From positions 62,001 through 126,000 of the forward strand of contig NZ_QOWJ01000015.1 in assembly GCF_003332885.2 (NCBI RefSeq): a DNA stretch of 64,000 nucleotides. The letters are read 5' to 3'. The notes under the pieces are model-generated. The model was given only the letters and a program-made list of their open reading frames with translations. It searched no databases and was not told the origin of the DNA. Shown here piece after piece: positions 35,439 to 44,052 of this stretch. Positions within the stretch are counted from its first letter, which is position 1. Each line of letters begins with the position of its first letter. A program made the translations under genes and the position numbers. This DNA is from Paracnuella aquatica (GTDB lineage: Bacteria > Bacteroidota > Bacteroidia > Chitinophagales > Chitinophagaceae).

Positions 35439-36776
35439 CTATAACGATGCAGTTGCGGGCTCTTGCAATTCTGGGGCATGCATGCCGAAATATTGCGCCT
35501 GCTCTACACGCAGCCGGTCAATCAATCGGCCTTCGGGCAGAATCACATCATCATAGGTTAGCACATCATCTTTGGCAATGTCGCGCTTTAAGATGCAACC
35601 CTCTGCAATGCCGATGGGGAGCAGGTTTTCGGCTACTTGTGTGTCTGCATTTTCACAAAGGCCGTAAGTCATATAATGCCCAATGCCGTCGATCACTTCA
35701 CCTGCTTTCAGGTCGCGTTTTGCAGCAGTGATCACTTCCACGCAGGGCTTGCCCAGTGGCGTCAGTGCAGCATCCCCAAACAATACAGCGCGGGCTATGG
35801 TTAGCGGCACTTCCAGGTGACACAGGTGGTACGGTGTGTAAAAACAATACAACGGGCCTTCGCCCATTTTGTAATAATTGAGGTAGTGCTTTTGCTTGGG
35901 ATCTTCCTGTGTGCCCAACACAAACACACCACCGGCAGGCTCGCTGATGCCCACCACATAATCCACAATACCGGGACCATTCAGCAGGTCTTCATGCGGG
36001 TATAAATTCACCACTTCCTTGATGGGTGCACCTGCAGGCCCATGGGGCCCGTGCATGCCGCGTTTGGCCACCCGCATGCCCGTGCCATTGGCTACAATGG
36101 CCTGTTCAAAAGAAATCTTGCTGCCGTCTGCAAACGAGGTAACCATAGAGGGCGTTTGTCCCCAGCGCTTGGCAAAGCCTTCCTGCGTGGTGGGGTTGCG
36201 GTACGGATCGTGCAGGCCTTTGATGTTGCCGCACAGCACCGGTTTTAACCCGATGGATTGTACATATCGATATAGGTTCATGATCACACCGGGCTGATCG
36301 CCATCTACGTTGGTGTATACCACGCCGGCTTTATCGGCATAAACTTTTAAGATGCAACCTACGGTGCCATCCACTTCGGCATCCATCATGATGATGTGTT
36401 TGCCGCCCTGTATGGCTGCCAGTGCTACGGTAGCACCAAACTCCAGCGCACCGGTTACTTCCACCACGGCATCAATGCCCTGTGCTTTGCAGACCAAGTT
36501 GTAATCGGTGGTGATGCTGTATTTACCTTCCTTTATATTTTGCTCCAGTTCGCTTACGGTGTGCACTTCGGCTACATCGGGCTGGCCCGCTTCGGCATAG
36601 AGTGTACGTGCATTATCTACCGTGCGGTTGGCTACGGCCACCAGCTCCATACCCGGCACCGACTGAAAGATTTGCAACGCAATGCCTTTGGCCATAAAAC
36701 CCGCACCCACCATCGCTACCCGCACCGGGTTGTTGTCGGCGTGCCGTTTGGCCAGCGCCGTATCTATGATGATCAT
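35439..36776 (-). CDS. NAD(P)-dependent dehydrogenase with C-terminal SAF domain
   Basis: 445 residues. A Rossmann domain with VRVAMVGAGFMAKGIALQIF (GxGxxxxG) spans about 17-160, related to homoserine dehydrogenase or Gfo/Idh-type oxidoreductases; VVYTNVDGDQPG and the segment FADGSKISFEQAIVANGTG follow. The C-terminal part (about 350-430: RAVLFGDAALTPLGKP, AKRDLKAGEVIDGIG, KRDIAKDDVLTYDDV) looks like a SAF/antifreeze-like domain. Such proteins occur in nucleotide-sugar gene clusters of Bacteroidota; the reaction has not been defined for this one. Its place after rfbG and rfbC-like genes suggests it modifies or reduces a CDP-4-keto-6-deoxy sugar or makes a branched precursor. Gap to the upstream gene: 30 bases. 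Confidence 0.75.
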   Translation of the reverse strand: MIIIDTALAKRHADNNPVRVAMVGAGFMAKGIALQIFQSVPGMELVAVANRTVDNARTLYAEAGQPDVAEVHTVSELEQNIKEGKYSITTDYNLVCKAQGIDAVVEVTGALEFGATVALAAIQGGKHIIMMDAEVDGTVGCILKVYADKAGVVYTNVDGDQPGVIMNLYRYVQSIGLKPVLCGNIKGLHDPYRNPTTQEGFAKRWGQTPSMVTSFADGSKISFEQAIVANGTGMRVAKRGMHGPHGPAGAPIKEVVNLYPHEDLLNGPGIVDYVVGISEPAGGVFVLGTQEDPKQKHYLNYYKMGEGPLYCFYTPYHLCHLEVPLTIARAVLFGDAALTPLGKPCVEVITAAKRDLKAGEVIDGIGHYMTYGLCENADTQVAENLLPIGIAEGCILKRDIAKDDVLTYDDVILPEGRLIDRLRVEQAQYFGMHAPELQEPATASL

Positions 36777-36806
36777 GTTTTTTATTTTTTAAAAAGCAAA
36801 CGGCTT

Positions 36807-37361
36807 TTACGCCCCAGCCACTGTTGCAGCCGCAGCATCAAACAGTGGGTAAGCTTTATCTTTTTCCGAAATAATAAGCGGCTCGATAGGCCATTCAATA
36901 CCAAAGGCAGGATCATCCCAACGGTACCCTTTTTCCGCACCGGGTGTGTACACTTCTGTTACGTTGTACAGCACTTCGGAGTCGTCTTCCAAAGTGATGT
37001 AGCTGTGTGCAAATCCTTCGGGTACATACAGCATGCGGTAGTTGTCGGCAGTAAGCTCCACACCAATCCACTGCTTGTAGGTTTCCGATTCGGGCCGCAC
37101 ATCCACAATCACATCGTAAATAGCGCCACGTGTGCAGCGCACCAGTTTTGTTTCGGCATGTGGCGCCAGTTGCATGTGCAGACCGCGCAGCGTGCCTTTG
37201 TGTTTGTTGCGGCTGATGTTTGCCTGCAAAATATCTGCTTTCAGTCCGTGTGCTTCCCAGCTTTGTTTGTCGAAAGCACGGCTAAAAAAACCGCGGTCGT
37301 CTTCCAGCTTTTTTAGTTCTATTATAAAAGCGCCTTTCAGCTTTGTTTCGGTAAAGGTCAT
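36807..37361 (-). CDS. dTDP-4-dehydrorhamnose 3,5-epimerase family protein
   Basis: 184 residues, the standard RfbC length. Conserved segments: LEDDRGFFSRAFD, NISRNKHKGTLRGLHMQ (catalytic His), RCTRGAIYDVIVDVR, YVPEGFAHSY and TEVYTPGAEKGYRWDDPAFGIEWP. The cupin fold epimerises C3 and/or C5 of 4-keto-6-deoxy sugar nucleotides. Because it sits with RfbG, the likely substrate is a CDP- rather than dTDP-linked sugar; this is inference. It is the second gene of the minus-strand run after rfbG. Confidence 0.88.
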   Translation of the reverse strand: MTFTETKLKGAFIIELKKLEDDRGFFSRAFDKQSWEAHGLKADILQANISRNKHKGTLRGLHMQLAPHAETKLVRCTRGAIYDVIVDVRPESETYKQWIGVELTADNYRMLYVPEGFAHSYITLEDDSEVLYNVTEVYTPGAEKGYRWDDPAFGIEWPIEPLIISEKDKAYPLFDAAAATVAGA

Positions 37362-37414
37362 TTGTTCGCTTATTGTTTTGTTACCGGCAGCACATATAAA
37401 AATGTGTGTTTGTT

Positions 37415-38500
37415 TTATGCCTCCGAGAGGTAAGCATCAATCTGGCTTTTGGTAAATGCCGCCATATCCTGGGCTCCTTCGGTAAATGTTTTATACCACT
37501 GGATGGTTTGCTCAATGGCTGCCTGTGCGCTGTATTTGGGCGTCCATCCCAGTTGCGCCAGTGCCTTGCTGATGTCCAGTTTCAACAAGCCTGCTTCGTG
37601 CGGCTGGTTGGCCAGTTGCGGCTTTTCATAGCTACCGTTGCCCCAAACCTGCAGCGCGGTTCGCACCACGTCTTCCACTTGTTTGTTGTCGTCGGCCAGT
37701 GGGCCAAAGTTCCAGGCGCCCATATAGCGCAGCGGCTCTTTGGCCAACCGGGCACCCAACAGTAGGTAGCCACCCAAAGGCTCCAGCACATGCTGCCAGG
37801 GCCGCACTGCTGCGGGGTTGCGTACCACTACGGGTTTGCCTGCTTGCAGTGCCCGTACGATGTCGGGTACAATGCGGTCGGCCGACCAGTCGCCGCCGCC
37901 AATAACATTACCGGCACGGGTGCTGGCAATTGCTTTTTGGTGCTGCGCATAATCTTTGGGGTTAAAAAACGATTGTGTGTAGGAGTGGATCACCACTTCC
38001 GCACAGGCCTTGCTGGCGCTGTACGGATCGTAGCCACCCAGTCGATCGGTTTCGCGGTAGGGATAGATCCATTCTTTATTTTCATACACCTTATCGGTGG
38101 TAATGAGCACCACCACGCAGGGCTGATCCAACTGACGCACTGCATCCAGCACGTAGGCCGTGCCCATGGCGTTTACGGCAAATGTTTCGGAAGGTATTTC
38201 GTACGAAAGTTTCACAAGCGGTTGCGCCGCCAGGTGAAAAATAAAATCAGGACGGAACTCGAGGATGCCCGCTTTTATTTTTGCTGCATCGGTAATGTCA
38301 GCTATTTCCGAATGGCAAAGCGCATCGCCATTAATGAGGTGGTAAAGGTCTTTGTCGGTTTTTGGCGGCAATGCATAGCCGCGAACTTCGGCGCCCAGGG
38401 AGTGCAGCCACTGTAGCATCCACGAGCCTTTGAATCCGGTATGGCCGGTGAGGAATACCTTTTTGCCGGCATAAGTTTCTTTTAACTGAGCAACATCCAT
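37415..38500 (-). CDS. rfbG: CDP-glucose 4,6-dehydratase
   Basis: 361 residues. The extended short-chain dehydrogenase pattern is clear: VFLTGHTGFKGSWM (NAD-binding), HLAAQPLVKLSY, TTDKVYEN and the catalytic YxxxK in DPYSASKACAE. The wide gap and the conserved GGGDWSADRIVPDIVRAL segment are typical for RfbG. It converts CDP-glucose to CDP-4-keto-6-deoxyglucose. Substrate comes from the RfbF homologue just upstream. The downstream genes encode an epimerase and a SAF dehydrogenase; RfbH, the 3-dehydratase for 3,6-dideoxy sugars, is absent. Confidence 0.92.
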   Translation of the reverse strand: MDVAQLKETYAGKKVFLTGHTGFKGSWMLQWLHSLGAEVRGYALPPKTDKDLYHLINGDALCHSEIADITDAAKIKAGILEFRPDFIFHLAAQPLVKLSYEIPSETFAVNAMGTAYVLDAVRQLDQPCVVVLITTDKVYENKEWIYPYRETDRLGGYDPYSASKACAEVVIHSYTQSFFNPKDYAQHQKAIASTRAGNVIGGGDWSADRIVPDIVRALQAGKPVVVRNPAAVRPWQHVLEPLGGYLLLGARLAKEPLRYMGAWNFGPLADDNKQVEDVVRTALQVWGNGSYEKPQLANQPHEAGLLKLDISKALAQLGWTPKYSAQAAIEQTIQWYKTFTEGAQDMAAFTKSQIDAYLSEA

Positions 38501-38636
38501 TGGTACAAATTATAGCAAAATGGGCCGCCGTGGGGCAGCGGGGTGTTCGGGTTTGGGAGTGATTCGGTGGAGCGTGTTCAATCGCTTTTGATACAGTGGT
38601 TGCAAGTAGAATATTTACCAGCAGCCATTGCATTAA

Positions 38637-38672
38637 AAAGCGGGGGTACAGTTCCGTTAGGCACTGTACCCC
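38637..38672 (-). terminator. Terminator of rfbF
   Basis: ggggtacagt (38643-38652) pairs with actgtacccc (38663-38672), a 10-bp stem; on the minus strand it is followed by GCTTTTT. It begins within 10 bases of the rfbF stop, so rfbF and rfbG are at least partly separate transcripts. Confidence 0.75.
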
Positions 38673-38678
38673 ATTTTT

Positions 38679-39485
38679 TTACCGCTGTATGGCGTGTTGT
38701 GTATTGTTGATGATGTCGTACCAGGGCGCTGTGCCTTTTTGCCACATTTCTTCCAGCACCTGTTTATCGCGCAGGGTGTCCATGGGTTGCCAGAAACCGG
38801 TGTGGCGGTAAGCTGATAGCTCGCCTTCTTTTGCCAGTGCTTCCAGGGGCTCTTTTTCCCAGGTAGTGTCGTCGTCGGCAATGTAGTCGATCACTTCGGG
38901 CTCCAGTACAAAAAAGCCGCCGTTGATCCAGGGCATTTCGTGGCCGTTGGGCTTTTCTTTAAAGCTGTCGATCTTGGTATCTTCTGTCGACAGGTTGAAG
39001 GCGCCAAAGCGGCCAGGCTGCTGCACTGCGGCCAGTGTAGCCAGGGTGCCCTGCTGGCGGTGATACGCAATAGATTCGGAGATGTTGATATCGCTAACCC
39101 CGTCGCCGTAGGTCATGCAAAAAGTTTCGTTGCCGATATAATCTTTTACGCGGCGCAGGCGGCCCCCGGTCATGGAGTTGTGGCCGGTATGTACCAGTGT
39201 CACGGTCCAGGGTTCGGTAGTGCTTTTGTGCACGTCCATGCTGTTGTTGCGCATGTCGAAGGTTACATCGGAGTTATGCAGGTAATAGTTGGCAAAATAC
39301 TCTTTGATCATGTGGCCCTTATATCCCAGGCAAATGATAAAATCGTTGATGCCGTGGGCCGAGTACAATTTCATAATGTGCCACAAAATGGGCTTGCCGC
39401 CAATTTCCACCATGGGTTTGGGCCGAACACCACTCTCTTCGCTGATTCGGGTGCCAAAGCCACCTGCTAGGATTACTGCTTTCAT
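38679..39485 (-). CDS. rfbF: Glucose-1-phosphate cytidylyltransferase
   Basis: 268 residues. It begins [18 protein letters not shown] with [16 protein letters not shown], the nucleotidyltransferase signature, and has the RfbF-type continuation [46 protein letters not shown] and [13 protein letters not shown]. It makes CDP-glucose from CTP and glucose 1-phosphate. It starts the CDP-sugar locus, which probably supplies a deoxysugar for surface polysaccharide. Confidence 0.93.
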   Translation of the reverse strand: MKAVILAGGFGTRISEESGVRPKPMVEIGGKPILWHIMKLYSAHGINDFIICLGYKGHMIKEYFANYYLHNSDVTFDMRNNSMDVHKSTTEPWTVTLVHTGHNSMTGGRLRRVKDYIGNETFCMTYGDGVSDINISESIAYHRQQGTLATLAAVQQPGRFGAFNLSTEDTKIDSFKEKPNGHEMPWINGGFFVLEPEVIDYIADDDTTWEKEPLEALAKEGELSAYRHTGFWQPMDTLRDKQVLEEMWQKGTAPWYDIINNTQHAIQR

Positions 39486-40186
39486 AGTTCGCTATTTACG
39501 GTTGTTGTTTAGTCTGGTATTGCTGTTTTAGCCGGGTACGGTCGTTGCCTTGCGCCGGGTTTTCAAAACAATGTTGTTGCTGATCAAAGCGGTTGATGCG
39601 GCAATAGGCACAGGCGTTATCGAAAAGATAAAGACTATGTTATTGGGCACTAGGCCGGCTTTATCTTTCACAGGAAGTGGGTATGGCTTTTGGCATTGGA
39701 GAATACAGTTGTATGTTTTGGCTTCACGGGTTAATGGGTGGCCACATACCATTGTGTTTGGTATCACATGAATATTGGTATATGGTAAAATGAAACGTGC
39801 TAATCGTAGGAGCTGGATTGTACGGCTTACGTCGTTTGGGTAGTATCAAATGCAAACGGCGCATAACGGTTTATAATAACCGGGCCAACCTTGGTCTATC
39901 ACCTCAATTGACGCGACTAATATAAATACTATTTTAATTGTGGTGGAGAAAACTTGTTTTATATCTGTAAAATATTGGAAATGAGCTTTAAATAAGCTTC
40001 GCTAAAGCGTAGGTGCTCCTGTTGGGCCGGTTACTTTTTTACTTAAAAATGGGTGTGCTGTATAACAAAAGCCTGTAAATATTTGTAGCATGAACTAACG
40101 GAGCTAACTATCCGCTTTGGCTGCCGCAGCCACGTTTTTGTGTAACCGCCACAAAAAAATGCGGAACAATTGCACCGGTGCGCCGT
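39486..40186. other. Intergenic region of 700 bases without a recognisable gene
   Basis: Short open frames exist on both strands (for example 39528-39767 on the minus strand), but their predicted products look like random frames. No transposase remnant was recognised. Composition falls in places to AT-rich stretches. It may hold the rfbF promoter and decayed sequence. Confidence 0.5.
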
Positions 40187-40375
40187 TCATGGTTGTTTGT
40201 CTGCCGGGTCGCCATCCAGCTTTTTCTGCAGGCGTTTTACCCGCTCCATCAGCTCGCTGCGCTTGGCGCTGGTTTGTTCGGCCTGTGCGGCTAATTTTAT
40301 TACCAGGTATAATACAATCACACCAAGCGTCAGTAAAATGACGGTACCGGAATGGTCCATAATAAAGTGCAGCAT
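40187..40375 (-). CDS. Small single-pass membrane protein
   Basis: 62 residues from the ATG at 40373-40375 (an ATG at 40358-40360 is also possible, giving 57). One hydrophobic helix (SGTVILLTLGVIVLYLVIKLA) is followed by a charged, coiled-coil-like tail (KRSELMERVKRLQKKLDGD). The arrangement is that of a small inner membrane protein with cytoplasmic tail. Function unknown. The frame is open a further 15 codons upstream. Confidence 0.5.
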   Translation of the reverse strand: MLHFIMDHSGTVILLTLGVIVLYLVIKLAAQAEQTSAKRSELMERVKRLQKKLDGDPADKQP

Positions 40376-40611
40376 AAGAGCGGTTGGTTGGTAGGCAGCA
40401 GGCAAATGGCTTTTCTTCAATACAAACCGCTCCGGATCACGCTTCCAAATACCTGCAAGGGGTTAAAGATGATTGCAAACGTTTGCGCACTTTGCCATAT
40501 TATAGCTTTACTATGTTTTAACATATGCCGTTGAAAACCGGTAGCCGCAGTTTTATGGGCTGTATCCCTTTTGTATAGTTACATTGCAGCGCTGAAATGA
40601 AGCGGAAAGGG

Positions 40612-40820
40612 CATAAAAAAAGCCTCACAAGCTTTTTGCTTGCAAGGCCTTTCAACTGCTGTAGGGGGAGGGCTCGAACCTCCACGGGGCAATTAGGAAC
40701 GGGACAGCGCTTGGTGGTCAACCCCTGTCGGAACAAACCGGCTATATCCTGACTTTATCTTGTGATCCCCACCCCCGAGACAAGAGGGCATGTCTGCCGA
40801 AAATTTCATCACCCCACAGT
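40612..40820 (-). ncRNA. Structured non-coding RNA candidate (6S-like)
   Basis: There is no plausible coding frame, but the minus strand is rich in structure. In transcript order: GGGGGTGGG (around 40770) can pair with CCCTCCCCC (40660-40672) to close a large bubble; the central hairpin GACAG...CTGTC spans about 40703-40731; then a small hairpin GGAGGTTCGAGCCCTCC and a terminator. A long rod with a central bubble is the shape of 6S RNA, which binds RNA polymerase. The strand GAGGTTCGAG...CTACAGC recalls part of the E. coli 6S 3' strand, but similarity is weak and from memory. The T-arm-like GGTTCGAG segment lacks a matching acceptor stem, so it is not a tRNA. Exact ends are uncertain. Confidence 0.4.
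40619..40652 (-). terminator. Intrinsic terminator at the end of the RNA candidate
   Basis: The plus-strand arms 40619-40632 (AAAGCCTCACAAGC) and 40638-40652 (GCTTGCAAGGCCTTT) form an interrupted stem of about 13 bp; the minus-strand transcript would continue into seven T. Confidence 0.8.
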
Positions 40821-40910
40821 ATGGTGTGTTGCTCGATCAATGAACTAACAGGCACAAAACTAATGGAATGGCCCATTGTTTCAAAATTTTTCAACAAAAA
40901 ATAAATAAAT

Positions 40911-40940
40911 TTAGATGAAATTTAAAAAATATTACTTTTG
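40911..40940 (+). promoter_or_regulatory. Promoter of the Lrp gene
   Basis: TACTTTTG at 40933-40940 is a full match to TAnnTTTG. A TTA at 40911-40913 lies 19 bases upstream where TTG is expected. Transcription would start near 40947, about 23 bases before the ATG. Confidence 0.5.
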
Positions 40941-40969
40941 TTGCAATACATTCAAAACAACTATTTGTA

Positions 40970-41443
40970 ATGGCTGCTAATTTGAATATCGACAAATTGG
41001 ACCTGCAGATTATTCAGCACCTGATGCAGGACGCCAATATTTCTTACGCCGACCTGGGCAAAAAGCTGTTTGTGTCGCCCGGCACCGTGCATGTACGCAT
41101 TAAGAAGCTGCAGGACAACGGTATTGTGAACGGCACCCGCCTGCATGTAGATCTGAAAAAACTGGGCTACGATGTAATCGCATTTATCGGCATTTACCTC
41201 GAAAAAAGCTCGCTGTACGATGTAGTAGCGAAAGAGCTGCGCAAGATCCCGGAGATCGTTCGGATGAATTACACTACGGGCAACTACAGCATTTTTGCCG
41301 AGATCGTTTGCAAAGATATAGCCCAGCTTCGCGCCGTACTTCACGACCAGATGCAAAAAGTAAAAGGCATCGAACGCACCGAAACCTTTATTTCACTGGA
41401 AGAAAGCCTGAACCGCAGCGTGCAGGTAACGGTGGAAGAGTAA
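40970..41443 (+). CDS. Lrp/AsnC family transcriptional regulator
   Basis: 157 residues. An N-terminal helix-turn-helix (LDLQIIQHLMQDANISYADLGKKLFVSPGTVHVRIKKL) is followed by the RAM domain (KLGYDVIAFIGIYLEKSS, VRMNYTTGNYSIFAEIVCKD, LHDQMQKVKGIERTETFISLEES), as in Lrp and AsnC. Such proteins sense amino acids and bind DNA as oligomers. The targets are unknown; the divergent neighbour is the structured RNA candidate, and the gene downstream is convergent. Confidence 0.92.
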   Translation: MAANLNIDKLDLQIIQHLMQDANISYADLGKKLFVSPGTVHVRIKKLQDNGIVNGTRLHVDLKKLGYDVIAFIGIYLEKSSLYDVVAKELRKIPEIVRMNYTTGNYSIFAEIVCKDIAQLRAVLHDQMQKVKGIERTETFISLEESLNRSVQVTVEE

Positions 41444-41444
41444 G

Positions 41445-41545
41445 GGATGGTAGATGATAGATGATGGATGACAAGGAGTGATTTCGAAAAAATATTGCTT
41501 TCCTTTTGGTAAACACTATCATCTACCATCCATCATCTATCATCT
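41445..41545. repeat. Junction inverted repeat (word type gatgatagatgatgg)
   Basis: Left arm 41445-41472 (ggatggtagatgatagatg...) and right arm 41517-41545 (tatcatctaccatccatcat...) are complementary over about 28 bases with small gaps. It lies between convergent lrp and dppC genes. Confidence 0.75.
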
Positions 41546-42625
41546 GCTTTTCACATCCACCGCATCCCGCAAGCCATTGCCCAGCAGGTTAAACGCCAGT
41601 ACCACCAACATGATAGCAAAGCCCGGTGCCAATGCCAGCGCCGGGTTTTGTGTGATGATGAAGTTGTAGTTCTCGCGGATCATCAATCCCCAGCTGGGTT
41701 GCGGCGGCTGCACCCCCACACCCAAAAAGCTCAGTCCTGCCTCAATAACAATAGCCGATGCAAAATTGGAGGCCGCAATCACCAGCACCGGCCCCATGAT
41801 GTTGGGCAAAATATGCCGGACAATGATGCGGGCATTGCCAAAACCCAGCACCCGGGCGGCTTCCACGTATTGCAGTTCGCGGGTGGCCAGCACCTGGCCC
41901 CGCACCAGCCGCGCCACGCCCACCCACATGGTCAGCCCCACGGCCACAAACACCTGCCAAAATCCTTTGCCGAGCAGCAACGTTACCGCAAACACCAGCA
42001 GCAGGGTAGGAATGCTCCATACCACGTTGACCAGCCATTGCACCAGCGCATCGGTGCGGCCGCCAAAATAGCCGCCCACCGCCCCCAGCGAAATGCCGAG
42101 TAGCAGTGAAATGATGACCGTAACCAGTCCCACGCCCAGGCTTACCCGGGTGCCAATGAGGAGGCGGCTCCAGATATCACGGCCAAATTTGTCGGTGCCC
42201 AGCCAAAAAGTTTGCGTTTGGGTAAGCTGGGGTGCCAGTTGGTTGCGGCTATAGCGCAGGTTTTCGGTAATGCCTTCGTCCACGTAACGGGCCGCGGTCA
42301 CCGAATCGCCATCGAGGGAAAAGTTGGTGATGGGCACATATTGGTAAACATCGGGCCGGCCGTGCAGCAGCCGTGTAAGAAAGTTGGGTTGTTGGGGTAA
42401 GCCTTCTTTTTTTACCAGCAAAAACTGCTGGCGGTAACCGGGTTTTTGCCCGCCGATTTCCAGCGTCATGCGGTTGGCGTAAGGGCTGCCGTCGGGGGCC
42501 AGGAGGTAGGCAAAAAGGGCCAGGAAAATAATGACGGAAATAAAGATCAGCCCAATCATGGCGCCCCGGTTGGCCCGAAACCGTTTCCATGTTTTGTTGC
42601 GAAGAAATGAACCGCCGTCATTCAT
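41540..42625 (-). CDS. DppC/OppC-type ABC peptide transporter permease
   Basis: 361 residues. The binding-protein-dependent permease domain lies in the C-terminal half, with the EAA-type segment ELQYVEAARVLGFGNARIIVRHILPN near residue 250 and PSWGLMIRENYNFI near the end. The N-terminus KRFRANRGAMIGLIFISVIIFLALF is typical of DppC/OppC, and LGTDKFGRDIWSRLLIGTRVSLGVG matches the start of the domain. A periplasmic insert of about 80 residues (65-140) makes it longer than the roughly 300 residues of E. coli DppC. The partner permease and ATPases are not adjacent. Confidence 0.88.
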   Translation of the reverse strand: MNDGGSFLRNKTWKRFRANRGAMIGLIFISVIIFLALFAYLLAPDGSPYANRMTLEIGGQKPGYRQQFLLVKKEGLPQQPNFLTRLLHGRPDVYQYVPITNFSLDGDSVTAARYVDEGITENLRYSRNQLAPQLTQTQTFWLGTDKFGRDIWSRLLIGTRVSLGVGLVTVIISLLLGISLGAVGGYFGGRTDALVQWLVNVVWSIPTLLLVFAVTLLLGKGFWQVFVAVGLTMWVGVARLVRGQVLATRELQYVEAARVLGFGNARIIVRHILPNIMGPVLVIAASNFASAIVIEAGLSFLGVGVQPPQPSWGLMIRENYNFIITQNPALALAPGFAIMLVVLAFNLLGNGLRDAVDVKSR

Positions 42626-42714
42626 GTTGGAAAGATAAGGGCTTTGCCCGCCACTGAAAGCTGGATTGGCCGGGCGGCTGAGTAATGACCTTTTTTATTA
42701 AAATGAAATGGTCG

Positions 42715-43836
42715 CTATTGTGTGCTCCGGCCTTTCCATTGGTATCTGCGGCCGCGGCTGGCTATGCCAACGACAATGGTATAAATAATATGCAGCGGTT
42801 GCAGCAGCGGGAAAAATATTAGGTAACGGCTGCCGCCAAAAAACTGCGTGGCGGGCAGCAACAGCATTAATTCGGCAGCGGTTTTTACACCCAAAAACAC
42901 CCAAAGCAGCAGCCATTCGGCTTTTCCGGCAAGGGCGCAAATAAGCAGCATTATCGCCCACAAATTAAAACCGTAAACTAAAAATAGGGCAGCCGTTACC
43001 CGCCAGTCCTGGTAATGGGTGGCCTTACTGCTCCAGCGGATGCGTTGCTGCCAAAAGGCTTTCCAGGTAGGCATGGCAGGCGTGGGCATGAGGGCTTCCC
43101 TGCTTTTGAGGTAATGCACCCGCTGCGGATCCTGTTGCCATATTTTATACATCAGCAGCATATCATCGCCGGAGGCTACGGTATCAATGCCCTTGAAGCC
43201 GCCCACTGCCGCAAACACCTGTTGCTCGTAAGCCAAGTTGGCGCCGTTGCACATGCTGTGGGCGCCGGCCTGCACGCTGGCCGCGGTAATGGCCTGCAGC
43301 ATCGTAAAATCCAGCATTTGGAAAATGCCTGTAAGTGTAGGCGCTGTTTGCAGCACCACTGGTGCAGCTATAAAGGCAGCGCTTTTTTGGTTGTAAAATG
43401 CCAGCATCTGCTCCAGCCAGCGCGGCGGCGGCACACAATCGGCATCGGTAATGGCCAGCAGCGGTCCGCGGGCTGCGGCTACCCCGGCCTCAATGGCTTT
43501 TTTCTTTGAAGAAAGCTGCTGCGGCACTGTGGGCTGAATCACGCGAAACCGGTTATTGCAATAGGGTTGGAGCAAGGCCGAAGTCGCATCGGTGGAGTAG
43601 TCGTCCACTATAATTACTTCAAACTGCTGCTGCGGAAGGCTTTGGTTGGCTAATGCCGCAACGAGTTGGGGGATGTTGGCTTCTTCGTTTCGGGCAGCAA
43701 CAATTACCGACAGAAACCCTTGTGGCTTTGTACCGGTGTTGGTTTTAAAAAGCGGTACCTGCAGCCAGTAATAAAAATAATAGCCAAACAGGGACGAATA
43801 AATGACCAGGAAAATAATGGTAAGCCAAAGCAACAT
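42715..43836 (-). CDS. Membrane-anchored family 2 glycosyltransferase
   Basis: 373 residues. N-terminal membrane helix (about 1-25), then the GT-A domain with SVIVAARNEEANI, VIIVDDYSTDAT and ITDADCVPPPRW (DxD), and the QxxRW-like motif in WQQRIRWSSKATHY near 265. Two or three further helices lie at the C-terminal end. This is the architecture of processive or polyprenyl-linked GT2 enzymes acting on the cytoplasmic face; a role in surface polysaccharide or lipid glycosylation is inferred. It is not in a sugar cluster here. Confidence 0.85.
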   Translation of the reverse strand: MLLWLTIIFLVIYSSLFGYYFYYWLQVPLFKTNTGTKPQGFLSVIVAARNEEANIPQLVAALANQSLPQQQFEVIIVDDYSTDATSALLQPYCNNRFRVIQPTVPQQLSSKKKAIEAGVAAARGPLLAITDADCVPPPRWLEQMLAFYNQKSAAFIAAPVVLQTAPTLTGIFQMLDFTMLQAITAASVQAGAHSMCNGANLAYEQQVFAAVGGFKGIDTVASGDDMLLMYKIWQQDPQRVHYLKSREALMPTPAMPTWKAFWQQRIRWSSKATHYQDWRVTAALFLVYGFNLWAIMLLICALAGKAEWLLLWVFLGVKTAAELMLLLPATQFFGGSRYLIFFPLLQPLHIIYTIVVGIASRGRRYQWKGRSTQ

Positions 43837-44001
43837 GAAGCGGCAAAACTAAGCAAGCGGCGGGAGTGTTCTGCGATTACAAAAGCGTTCTGTTTATAAA
43901 GCTTGCTTCTGTAAGTTGTCACTAGTGTTAACTCATTAAGGCCATTCCAAAACGGCTATCATCCGCTTTTTACCCGCATTGCCAAATATTTGTTGGCGTG
44001 C

Positions 44002-44050
44002 TTGTTCATTTTAAAAAAATACCTAACTTGGAATGGTTGTTTAAACAACC
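44002..44050 (+). promoter_or_regulatory. marR promoter with perfect palindromic operator
   Basis: TTG (44002-44004), a 19-base spacer and TAACTTG (44024-44030) form a promoter one base short of the consensus. Directly downstream, GGTTGTTTAAACAACC at 44035-44050 is a perfect 16-bp palindrome, ending two bases before the ATG at 44053 and overlapping the expected start of transcription. This is the right size and place for autorepression by MarR. Confidence 0.7.
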
Positions 44051-44052
44051 GT

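Noticed and set aside
39528-39771. Opposing frames of 73-79 codons in the region after rfbF
   Set aside because: Both strands give frames of similar length without family patterns, as expected by chance; no remnant of a known gene was recognised.
40650-40690. tRNA gene suggested by GGTTCGAGCC-like T-arm on the minus strand
   Set aside because: The T-arm-like hairpin is present, but no 5' acceptor half (GTAGGGG or TGTAGGG) lies within 100 bases, and no anticodon arm can be fitted. It is better explained as part of the structured RNA candidate.
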